From Gemmatimonadota bacterium (GTDB taxonomy: Bacteria; Gemmatimonadota; Gemmatimonadetes; Longimicrobiales; Gaopeijiaceae), in contig JAHEKK010000149.1 of NCBI GenBank assembly GCA_024638395.1, positions 1 through 7,381 on the forward strand: a stretch of 7,381 nt of DNA. Reading direction: 5' to 3'. A model generated the notes under the pieces. The model had not been told where the DNA came from, ran no database searches, and saw only the letters and a list, made by a program, of their open reading frames with translations. The translations under genes and the position numbers were made by a program. This document shows, one piece after another, positions 1 through 6,412 of this stretch (positions are counted from its first letter, which is position 1; each line of letters opens with the position of its first letter).

Positions 1-280
1 CGCCGCCGTGGCGCTGGTGTGGGGCTTCTTCGTCGTAGCCGATTCGGCCCAGTTCTCGGCTCTCGTCACCGAAGTGGCGCCCGCCGACGGGGTAGGGACG
101 GCTCTGACGCTACAGACCTCGGTGGGATTCCTCCTCACCACGGTCACCATTCAGGCGACGCCCTGGCTGTCCGGCCTGGTCGGGTGGCGATGGACCTTTC
201 CGGTTCTTGCCCTGGGCCCGGCCGCCGGGATCGTGGCGATCCGGAGTCTCAAGCGGATGAGGTCGGCCCCCGCCGGATGA
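1..280 (+). CDS. MFS transporter, C-terminal fragment (5' end outside window)
   Basis: The reading frame is open from the window edge (first whole codon at 2) to a TGA at 278-280, so only about 92 C-terminal residues are visible. They contain the run WGFFVVADSAQFSALVTE, then a GTALTLQTSVGFLLT helix, a short loop with GWRW, a last hydrophobic helix (VLALGPAAGIVAI) and a basic tail (RSLKRMR). I recognise this as the end of a major facilitator superfamily permease: the last two or three helices with a cytoplasmic C-terminus. The GTG at 8 is an internal valine, not a start, because the sequence begins in mid-helix. The substrate cannot be inferred from this part. The 3' end overlaps the convergent membrane-protein gene by 32 bp. 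Family confidence is good; function is unknown. Confidence 0.8.
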   Translation, partial: AAVALVWGFFVVADSAQFSALVTEVAPADGVGTALTLQTSVGFLLTTVTIQATPWLSGLVGWRWTFPVLALGPAAGIVAIRSLKRMRSAPAG

Positions 281-1337
281 GGACAATGCCCCACGTCAGG
301 ATGGGGATGATGAACACGACGACGAAGGCCCAGGTCAGCGTTCCGTAGCCCCTGGCGATCAGGCCGATGAGGCCGAACTGGGCGATCCCGGCCGCCAGCA
401 GGAGTAGCGCCGTGGACGTGATGATCCGCACCCGTGGCGACAGCTTCTTTCCTTTTTCTTCGGCCGTTCCGGAAATGCGCTCGTTGACGGCATGGATGAG
501 CCCCGTGCCGGTCTCGACCAACGTGCCGAACAACATGACCTGGAAGATGATCTGGAAGCTCCTGGACCCGAGGAGCTCCAACATGTGATTCGCCGGCACC
601 GCCTCGCTCAGGATGGCCGGGTATTCCCCGGAGATCGCGAGAAAGAACAGCAGGGCGGGGGCCATGGCGATGGGGCCCGTGAGGAACCCAGCCACCAGGG
701 TCTCCTTCCGGTTCCGGTGGTGCCTCAGGGTGAAGAGGACGGCGGGAATCACGCCCAGGTTGTAACCGGCGTAGGCGATTCCCCCCTGGATCCAGCTTCC
801 CTCCACCTGTCCTGACGAGAGGGACCCGCGAATCTCGGGACCGAAGCGGGCCAGGCACCAGAGAAAGAAGATCACATACACCACGTACAGGACGCCCGAC
901 CAGCCCGTGAACGCCTTCTCGATGAGGTCGTTGCCCCCCACGACCAGAAGCCCCACCAGGCCCATGATCCCGACGACCCCGACCATGTAGGGGAGGCCGA
1001 ACGTCTCACGGAGGATTTCGCCGGACGCGGCGGCGATGACGGCCAGGACGATCATCATGATCAGTAGATAGCAGATCTCGTACAGCACCCAACCACGACC
1101 CAGCAACCGCTGGAAGAACACCCGGTAGTCGAAGGCCCCGAATACCCTCGCGAATTCGAAGCTGGCCATGCTGACGGCGCTCCAGATGAGGGTCGCCAGA
1201 GCCATGGCCAGGAGCCCTCCGAGGGGTCCCCGGGACAGGAAGAACTCGGCGAGCTCGCGCCCGGTCCCGTAGCCCCCTGCGATCACCACCGATTGAAAAA
1301 CGAAGCCGGGTAGCAGATACCGCTTCAACGACTCCAC
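249..1337 (-). CDS. YkvI-family integral membrane protein (LeuT-fold, transporter-like), 362 aa
   Basis: The protein is very hydrophobic, with about ten membrane segments (approximate residues 9-23, 38-62, 84-106, 117-134, 146-163, 183-203, 214-236, 258-282, 303-325 and 334-354). The N-terminal LLPGFVFQSVVIAGGYGTGRE, with its glycine-rich break in helix 1, and the YAGYNLGVIPAVLF segment in helix 6 are what I recognise from the YkvI family (Bacillus subtilis YkvI, COG3949), thought to have a LeuT/APC-type fold. The substrate is unknown; the glycine break suggests Na+- or H+-coupled transport, which is inference. I chose the GTG start at 1337: an AGGAG lies 6 nt upstream, the protein then begins just before helix 1, and 362 aa is near the usual ~350. 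The frame stays open upstream to an ATG at 1529, but that adds 64 charged, proline-rich residues. The gene is divergent from the serine hydrolase gene. It ends inside the 3' end of the MFS gene. Confidence 0.8.
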   Translation of the reverse strand: MESLKRYLLPGFVFQSVVIAGGYGTGRELAEFFLSRGPLGGLLAMALATLIWSAVSMASFEFARVFGAFDYRVFFQRLLGRGWVLYEICYLLIMMIVLAVIAAASGEILRETFGLPYMVGVVGIMGLVGLLVVGGNDLIEKAFTGWSGVLYVVYVIFFLWCLARFGPEIRGSLSSGQVEGSWIQGGIAYAGYNLGVIPAVLFTLRHHRNRKETLVAGFLTGPIAMAPALLFFLAISGEYPAILSEAVPANHMLELLGSRSFQIIFQVMLFGTLVETGTGLIHAVNERISGTAEEKGKKLSPRVRIITSTALLLLAAGIAQFGLIGLIARGYGTLTWAFVVVFIIPILTWGIVLIRRGPTSSA

Positions 1338-1349
1338 GGAGATCTCCTG
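1338..1349 (-). promoter_or_regulatory. Ribosome binding site that sets the GTG start of the YkvI-family gene
   Basis: Read on the minus strand, AGGAG (1348-1344) precedes the GTG at 1337-1335 by six bases. The alternative upstream in-frame starts (ATG at 1529 and ATG at 1400) show no comparable purine-rich site at the right distance. The core sequence GGAGATCTCC is also a perfect 10-bp palindrome, probably by chance. Confidence 0.7.
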
Positions 1350-1553
1350 GGAGCGTGGGGGAGGGTCGGATCGGAAAGACGCCAAGCTATCCGGCATCCG
1401 GGGGCGTTGCCAGCGGCCGGACGAGCCGGGCATGTTGCAGCGGCCCCGGGGCATGAGCCCGCGCCCCTTAGCGGCGCGGTCGCCAACCCAGCGCGGGGTG
1501 TCGCCACGGGCATCCGGTGACGACCCCATTCCTCACCTTCCCACGGACCCTGT
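1338..1553. other. Divergent intergenic region between YkvI-family gene and S12-VanX lipoprotein gene
   Basis: These 216 bp should hold the promoters of both divergent genes. The stretch is as GC-rich as the genes, and I cannot name a convincing -35/-10 pair on either strand. On the minus strand, CTGGCA followed after 18 bases by TAGCTT (around 1380-1410) is a weak candidate. A GC-only palindrome, GCCCCGGGGC, sits at 1443-1452 and may be chance. The + strand leader just before the ATG at 1554 has no clear Shine-Dalgarno sequence. Confidence 0.5.
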
Positions 1554-4013
1554 ATGAGTCTTCGGACGGATTCCGGAAGTCGAGCCCCCACGCGTCGGCC
1601 CTTCGCTGGCCACGGGCGCGTCGTCCCCGCTTTGGCGGTATTGGGTCTTTTTGCCTGCGGCCCCCGTGATGAGCCCGCTCCGGGGGCGTCCGGTCCGGGT
1701 GAAGTGGACTATGCGTCCGTTGTGGCGTCCCTCACCGACCTCGCGGAGGAGGAGAGGGAGCGGTGGGGCCTTCCGGCCTTGAGTATCGCTCTCGTAGACG
1801 GCCAGCGGACGGTCTGGTCGGCGGGTTTCGGAGAGGAGCGCCCCGGCGTTCCTGCAACGGGGGAGACGGTGTACCGCGTGGGTTCGGTGTCCAAGCTCTT
1901 TACCGACATCGGCGTCATGCAATTCGTCGAACAGGGTCGGCTGGATCTCGACGCCCCCGTCACCACCTATCTTCCGGACTTCCGGCCTCGAGGCGAAGGG
2001 GCGGCTGACATCTCGCTACGCCACCTCATGTCGCACCGTTCAGGGTTGGTGCGGGAGCCCCCGGTGGGTCACTACTTCGACAGCAGCGCCGTGACCCTGC
2101 AGGCCACCGTCGCCAGCCTCACAGGAACGGACCTCGTCTACGCTCCCGGCTCACGCACCAAATACTCCAACGCAGCCATCGCGGCCGTGGGTCGAGTGCT
2201 CGAGGTCGTAGCGGGAACCCCGTTTCGGGAGGTCCTCCAGACCCGGGTTCTCGACCCCATGGGTATGCCGAGGTCCGCGTTCGAGCCCGTGGGCGACCGC
2301 CTGGCACGTGGGGAAATGTGGACCCAGCACGGTGTCCGGTTCCCGGCTCCTGCCTTCGAGTTGGGGATGACGCCGGCGGGGAGCATGTACTCCAGCGTGG
2401 ACGATCTGGGGCGCTTCATGAGGGTGCTGTTCGCCGGAGGCCAGGGGGGTGAGGGCCCAATCCTGTCCCGCCAGAGTCTGGAGGCGATGTGGGCGCCCCA
2501 GGGTCGGGTGGGGGGCGAGGCGGGGTACGGTCTCGGATTCAGGCTATTCGACGTCGAGGGCCACCGGGCGGTGGGTCACGGGGGCGCCATCTACGGATTC
2601 TCGACGGAGCTCCTGGCGCTGCCCGATGAGGGCCTGGGGGTGGTCGTCGTCTCGAGCCTCGACGGCTCAGGGGAAGTGGTCTCCCGTCTCGCCGGGATCG
2701 CCTTGAGGATGATGCTGGCGGCCCGGGAGGGGCGGACACTGCCGACGCCTCCCGATCGGGAGCCCCTTCCGGCGGACCTGGCCCGGCGCCTCGATGGGCT
2801 CTTCGGCTCGGATGAGGCCGGCGTTCGACTCCGGGAGCGAAACGGCAGGCTCGTCCTGACGCCCCTGGAGGGGGGTGGGAGCTATCGCCTGTCGCTGGCC
2901 CGCGAGGGGGAGCTTCCGTTGGCTGAAGGGCTTCCATCCTCCGGCGCCGCCCTTGTGACGGACGACGTGCACGGAGAGGGAGAGCTCCTGGGGTTCGATC
3001 CCGGCGGAGCCTGGGTGCTCTGGCGGGACCGGCGCCTGGACCGGGTTCCTGACGCACTGCCGCCGCCACCACCGGCGGAATTCGAGGGTCTCATCGGGGA
3101 ATACGGATGGGACTACAACGTCCTGTACGTCTATGAAGATCGGGGGCGCCTGCGGGCCTTGATCGAGTGGTTTTTCGACTATCCCATGGAGGCGGCGGGG
3201 GGGGACCGGTTTCAATTCCCCGACTTCGGCCTCTACCAAGGTGAAGAGATCGGATTCGAGCGGGACGCCTCCGGGGCGGTGACGGCGGCGGTGGCTGCGG
3301 GGATCCGGTTCCCTCGGCGTGAGGTCGGCACCGCCGAAGGGGTCACCTTCCGCATCGATCCGGTTCGACCCGTGGAGGAACTGAGACAGACGGCCCTCGG
3401 CGCCATGCCTCCTTCCGAAGACGGGAACTTCCGCGACTCCGAGCTCGTCGAAGTCACGGCCCTGGACGCCTCGATCCGCCTCGATGTCCGATATGCGTCA
3501 CGCAACAACTTCATGGGCGCCGTCTTCTACGACGAGGCGAGGGCCTTCCTGCAACGACCGGCCGCCGAGGGGGTTGTCGCGGCCCACCGGGCTCTGGCGG
3601 AACACGGGCTGGGGATCCTGATCCATGACGGATACCGCCCGTGGTACGTGACCCGCATGTTCTGGGACGCCACGCCCGAGGCACAGAAGGTCTTCGTCGC
3701 CAACCCGGCCTCGGGATCCAGACACAACCGGGGTTCGGCGGTAGACCTGACCCTGTTCGAGCTGGGCACGGGCCGACCGGTCCGGACGGTGGGGGGGTAC
3801 GACGAGTTCTCCGCCCGTTCATACCCTGAGTACCCAGGCGGTACCGAGCGTCAGCGCTGGTATCGGGAGCTCCTCCGGGATGCCATGGAGAGCCAGGGAT
3901 TCACCGTCTACGAGGCGGAGTGGTGGCACTTCGACCATCGGGACTGGCGGAGCTACGCCATACAGAACGCCCGCTTTTCGGAGATCGCCGGATCCGGGGA
4001 AGCCGCCTTCTAG
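1554..4013 (+). CDS. Lipoprotein fusing an S12 serine hydrolase (beta-lactamase/DD-peptidase-like) to a VanX-like D-Ala-D-Ala dipeptidase, 819 aa
   Basis: Seen in order: a long basic n-region, a hydrophobic core and a lipobox (LFAC, lipidated Cys35). Residues ~52-395 are a beta-lactamase/PBP4*-like domain with SxxK (Ser111, Lys114), the family motif LMSHRSGL, YSN (Tyr204-Asn206), LDPMGM and HGG (342-344). Two probable beta domains follow (~408-498 and ~508-602), separated by a poly-proline hinge. Residues ~608-805 are a D-Ala-D-Ala dipeptidase (M15/VanX) with GYRP (Arg695), His724 and Asp731 in SRHNRGSAVD, and EWWH (Glu789, His792). These match the VanX arginine, three zinc ligands and catalytic glutamate. 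The known VanX reaction is hydrolysis of D-Ala-D-Ala to two D-Ala. I infer that the enzyme is anchored outside the cytoplasmic membrane and works on peptidoglycan stems or D-peptides released from them. The ATG at 1554 is the first possible start after the in-frame stop at 1518-1520, and later starts would break the signal. It has no clear SD. No neighbour suggests an antibiotic-resistance cluster. Confidence 0.9.
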   Translation: MSLRTDSGSRAPTRRPFAGHGRVVPALAVLGLFACGPRDEPAPGASGPGEVDYASVVASLTDLAEEERERWGLPALSIALVDGQRTVWSAGFGEERPGVPATGETVYRVGSVSKLFTDIGVMQFVEQGRLDLDAPVTTYLPDFRPRGEGAADISLRHLMSHRSGLVREPPVGHYFDSSAVTLQATVASLTGTDLVYAPGSRTKYSNAAIAAVGRVLEVVAGTPFREVLQTRVLDPMGMPRSAFEPVGDRLARGEMWTQHGVRFPAPAFELGMTPAGSMYSSVDDLGRFMRVLFAGGQGGEGPILSRQSLEAMWAPQGRVGGEAGYGLGFRLFDVEGHRAVGHGGAIYGFSTELLALPDEGLGVVVVSSLDGSGEVVSRLAGIALRMMLAAREGRTLPTPPDREPLPADLARRLDGLFGSDEAGVRLRERNGRLVLTPLEGGGSYRLSLAREGELPLAEGLPSSGAALVTDDVHGEGELLGFDPGGAWVLWRDRRLDRVPDALPPPPPAEFEGLIGEYGWDYNVLYVYEDRGRLRALIEWFFDYPMEAAGGDRFQFPDFGLYQGEEIGFERDASGAVTAAVAAGIRFPRREVGTAEGVTFRIDPVRPVEELRQTALGAMPPSEDGNFRDSELVEVTALDASIRLDVRYASRNNFMGAVFYDEARAFLQRPAAEGVVAAHRALAEHGLGILIHDGYRPWYVTRMFWDATPEAQKVFVANPASGSRHNRGSAVDLTLFELGTGRPVRTVGGYDEFSARSYPEYPGGTERQRWYRELLRDAMESQGFTVYEAEWWHFDHRDWRSYAIQNARFSEIAGSGEAAF

Positions 4014-4028
4014 CCTATTTCCCGAGCT
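4014..4028. other. 15-bp convergent gap with no recognisable terminator
   Basis: The stop codons of the S12-VanX gene (TAG 4011-4013) and of the minus-strand operon (TGA on the reverse strand, 4031-4029) face each other across 15 bases. The only local inverted repeats are short: GCTTC/GAAGC at 4026-4041 and CCGGATCCGG at 3988-3997. They lie in coding sequence and have no T-tract. I therefore see no intrinsic terminator for either transcript. Confidence 0.6.
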
Positions 4029-5690
4029 TCACGCCCGAAGCCCCCGGGGGCTGGCGCGGGCCTCCACCCGGGCCAGGCCCAGGTCCACGGCGACGGCCAG
4101 GACGGCGGCAGGCACAGCCCCCGACAGGATCATCCTGGGGTCCGAGAGTGCCAGCCCGGAAACGATAGGGTCCCCCAGTCCTCCCGCTCCGATGAAGGCC
4201 GCGAGGGTGGCGGTACCCACATTGATCACCGCCGCGGTCCGGACGCCGGCCATGATCGTGGGGATCGCCAGGGGCAGCCGGACCTGCCGAAGGACCTGTC
4301 CTCGCGTCATTCCGAGGGCCGAAGCCGCGCTCACGGCCTTGGGATCGGCTTCCGTGACGCCCGTGTAGGTGTTCCGGAGGATCGGTAGCAAGGAGTAGAG
4401 GAACAGGGCGGCGATCGCCGGGACGACGCCGATGCCGAACAGCGGAATCATGAAGGCCAATAGCGCGATGCTGGGGATGGTCTGGAGGACGCCCACCACG
4501 CGGATCGAGAGTTCGGCGAAGCGGGGTGAGCCTTCGAGCGAGAGGCCCATGGGCACCGCAAGCAGAACGGCGCCCAACAGGGATACCAGGACGAGCTCGA
4601 GATGGCGGCGTGTCTGTCTCAGGGTGTTCCCCCGTCGAGCCCAAAGGTAGGCGGGGAAGGACTGAAGGTCTCTCGCCGGAGTGGCCGTCCGCGCTTCATT
4701 GGCGGTGTTGGCCCCGGAGGGCGGCCCCCCTCCTGGCCCGGGGCCTCCCGCAGCGCCCAACCCGACGGCCTCGAGGAGTCCGGAGGCGGCGGTTTCGATG
4801 GGTGTTCCTTCCGCCTCCACCTGCTCGTTGATCCGGCGCATCAGGGTCTCGTCGATACGGCCCGCCAGGAGGGATAAGGTCGATACGACGTCGAGGCGGC
4901 TGTTGGCGGTGCTTTCGGAAAGAAGGGCCGCCGCGTCGTACGGCGGAAAGAACCCTCGATCGTCAGAAAGGACGCGGAGGTCGAACCGTGCGATGGCCCC
5001 GTCGGTGGAGTAGCCGTCAATGACGTCCACCTCACCCGACACCAGGGCCTCGTACTTGACCGCCTGGAGGAGGGACCGGCTCTCTCCGAATTCCAGGCCG
5101 TAGGCGTCGAGGAGGCCGGGCAAACCGTCGGGCCGACCGATGAAGTCCGGAGAGAAGCCGCCCCGCATGCTCCCGGCGACCCGGGAAAGGTCCGAGAGGG
5201 TAGAGATGCCCAGGGAATCGGCATGGGTTCGCCTCATGGCGACGGCGTAGGTGTTCTCGAAGCCCAGAGGGGGTAGCCACCGGATGCCCCAGCGGGCTTC
5301 GAAGGCGCCGCTCACCCGGCGGAAGGCCTCGGCGGGAGACCCCGACGCCTGTTCACCCAGAACGGCGGTGAGGGCCGTCCCCGTGTATTCCGGATACACG
5401 TGGACGTCTCCCGTTCTGAGGGCCTGGAAGATGACCTCGGTCGATGCGAGCCCCAGGCGCCGGTCGACTCCGATTCCCCGGCTCTCCAGGAGCTGAGCGA
5501 ACGCCTCGGCGAGGACGTAGGACTCGGCGAAGGGCTTCGAAGCCACGACCACGGCAGCCTCCTGGGCCTGGTCCTGGGCCGAAGCCGGGAAAGCGGGCGC
5601 TCCGACGAGGGCCAGGGCCACCCACAGCCCGCCAATACACCGGGCTCTCTGGGACCCGACGCCGGGGGGGAGGTGCCCTTGGGCGCTCAT
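4029..5690 (-). CDS. Osmoprotectant-type ABC importer: substrate-binding protein fused to permease (SBP N-terminal), 553 aa
   Basis: The N-terminus has a Sec signal peptide (basic residues 15-17, hydrophobic 19-31, likely cut after ASA at 36-38). Residues ~45-311 match the OpuAC/OpuCC/ProX-like quaternary-amine binding family: SKPFAESYVLAE, STEVIFQAL, GDVHVYPEYTGTAL, RPDGLPGLLDAYGL and DVIDGYSTDGAI. A Gly/Pro/Ala linker (~312-342) leads to an OpuCB/ProW-like permease with QTIPSIALLAF (402-412), LPILRNTYTG (435-444) and the ATPase-coupling EAA-type loop (SAASALGMTRGQVLRQVRLP, 454-473). I count about five helices. An N-out, C-in topology would place the receptor outside and the basic tail (RVEARASPRGLRA) inside. 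In most relatives receptor and permease are separate or joined permease-first, so this order is unusual. The ATG overlaps the ATPase stop (ATGA); a weak AGG lies 6 nt upstream (5699-5697). Likely substrates are betaine, choline, carnitine, ergothioneine or proline betaine, and the sequence does not decide between them. Confidence 0.9.
   Translation of the reverse strand: MSAQGHLPPGVGSQRARCIGGLWVALALVGAPAFPASAQDQAQEAAVVVASKPFAESYVLAEAFAQLLESRGIGVDRRLGLASTEVIFQALRTGDVHVYPEYTGTALTAVLGEQASGSPAEAFRRVSGAFEARWGIRWLPPLGFENTYAVAMRRTHADSLGISTLSDLSRVAGSMRGGFSPDFIGRPDGLPGLLDAYGLEFGESRSLLQAVKYEALVSGEVDVIDGYSTDGAIARFDLRVLSDDRGFFPPYDAAALLSESTANSRLDVVSTLSLLAGRIDETLMRRINEQVEAEGTPIETAASGLLEAVGLGAAGGPGPGGGPPSGANTANEARTATPARDLQSFPAYLWARRGNTLRQTRRHLELVLVSLLGAVLLAVPMGLSLEGSPRFAELSIRVVGVLQTIPSIALLAFMIPLFGIGVVPAIAALFLYSLLPILRNTYTGVTEADPKAVSAASALGMTRGQVLRQVRLPLAIPTIMAGVRTAAVINVGTATLAAFIGAGGLGDPIVSGLALSDPRMILSGAVPAAVLAVAVDLGLARVEARASPRGLRA
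5687..5690 (-). promoter_or_regulatory. ATGA start/stop overlap coupling ATPase to SBP-permease translation
   Basis: On the minus strand the four bases ATGA hold both the start of the SBP-permease gene and the TGA stop of the ATPase gene. The upstream SD is poor, so termination-reinitiation is a likely way for the second protein to be translated and kept in ratio with its ATPase. Confidence 0.75.
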
Positions 5691-6412
5691 GACACGCCTG
5701 CCTTCTGCAGGAGCTCGACGACGTAGTCTTCTTCACTGCGTTGGAGAACCTCGGGACGCCCTCGGTCTACGATCCGTCCGTCCTTCATCACCGCGATCCG
5801 CGTCGCCAACGTGAGGGCCTCCCGCAGATCGTGGGTCACGAAGACGGTGGTGACGCCGGTGGCGTCCCGGAGTCGTGCAAAAGTGGCCTGCACGTCGGCT
5901 TTCGTGATTGCGTCCAGAGCCCCGAAGGGCTCGTCCATCAGGAGGATGTCGGGACGGGCCGCCATGGCACGGGCAATGGCCACCCGCTGGCGCTGGCCGC
6001 CCGACAGCTCCCGGGGATATCGGTCGCCGTACCGCTCGGGCGCGAGGCCCACGGCGTCGAGAGCCGCCTTTGCGGCCTGGCGCGGATCGGGTTGCCCCAG
6101 GAGTGTGGGCACGAGGGCCGCGTTCCTCCCCACCGTCCAGTGGGGGATGAGGCCCCCCTCCTGCTGCACGTAGCCGATGGATCGTCTGAGGGCGATGGGA
6201 TCCCACGTTTCCAGGCTCCGGTCCCTTACCGACACCCGGCCCTCGTCGAGGCCGGTGAGTCCGTTGACCGCACGAAGGAGCGTGGTCTTACCGGACCCGC
6301 TTTCTCCGATGAGAGCGAGGCATTCACCCGGCCCGACTTCCACGGTGACGTCCTGAAGGGCGGCGACGGACCCGTAGCGCTTCCAGGCGCCCGAGATCCG
6401 GATAAGGGTCAC
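5687..6412 (-). CDS. ABC transporter ATPase of the osmoprotectant (OpuCA/ProV-like) family, without CBS domains, 241 aa
   Basis: A complete nucleotide-binding domain is visible: aromatic A-loop Tyr13, Walker A GESGSGKT (36-43), Q-loop Gln83, signature LSGGQ (136-140), Walker B ILLMDE (156-161), D-loop GALD (164-167) and H-loop His194 in FVTHDLREAL. The YVQQEGGLIPHWTV segment after the Q-loop is typical of quaternary-amine importer ATPases. It should bind and hydrolyse ATP on the cytoplasmic face and drive the fused receptor-permease encoded immediately downstream. OpuCA and ProV carry about 120-150 further residues with two CBS domains that sense ionic strength or cyclic di-AMP. This protein stops soon after the catalytic core, so that regulation appears absent. 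The GTG start at 6412 has GAGGA 6 nt upstream (6423-6419) and overlaps the stop of the ammonia-lyase gene. The family call is very secure; substrate specificity is not. Confidence 0.93.
   Translation of the reverse strand: MTLIRISGAWKRYGSVAALQDVTVEVGPGECLALIGESGSGKTTLLRAVNGLTGLDEGRVSVRDRSLETWDPIALRRSIGYVQQEGGLIPHWTVGRNAALVPTLLGQPDPRQAAKAALDAVGLAPERYGDRYPRELSGGQRQRVAIARAMAARPDILLMDEPFGALDAITKADVQATFARLRDATGVTTVFVTHDLREALTLATRIAVMKDGRIVDRGRPEVLQRSEEDYVVELLQKAGVS
6409..6412 (-). promoter_or_regulatory. GTGA start/stop overlap joining ammonia-lyase and ATPase genes
   Basis: The minus-strand bases GTGA contain the GTG start of the ATPase gene and the TGA stop of the ammonia-lyase gene. A GAGGA at 6423-6419, inside the end of the lyase gene, gives the ATPase its own ribosome binding site. 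The arrangement implies one mRNA and probable translational coupling. Confidence 0.75.

Noticed and set aside
151..858. 235-codon open frame on the minus strand over the MFS end and YkvI-family gene
   Set aside because: It is an arginine/proline/glycine-rich shadow frame typical of GC-rich DNA, lying over a well-supported membrane-protein frame.
1443..1452. GCCCCGGGGC palindrome in the divergent region as an operator
   Set aside because: A GC-only 10-bp palindrome is expected by chance in such GC-rich DNA, and it has no second copy or adjoining promoter that I can recognise.
1338..1529. N-terminal extension of the YkvI-family protein to an ATG at 1529
   Set aside because: The added 64 residues are polar, arginine/proline-rich and unlike the family, while the GTG at 1337 has a well-placed AGGAG and begins right before the first helix.
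1707..2738. Calling the S12 domain an AmpC antibiotic-resistance beta-lactamase
   Set aside because: The motifs SVSK, YSN and HGG occur throughout the broad PBP4*/esterase/DD-peptidase group. AmpC normally has KTG rather than HGG.
1554..4013. Reading the VanX domain as a vancomycin-resistance determinant
   Set aside because: There is no VanH, D-Ala-D-Lac ligase or VanRS-like gene nearby. The domain is on an exported lipoprotein, so it cannot remove cytoplasmic D-Ala-D-Ala.
4029..5690. Assigning the importer as EgtU (ergothioneine) or OpuC (betaine)
   Set aside because: The motifs seen are shared across the whole quaternary-amine receptor family. I cannot place the ligand-cage residues with enough certainty to choose.
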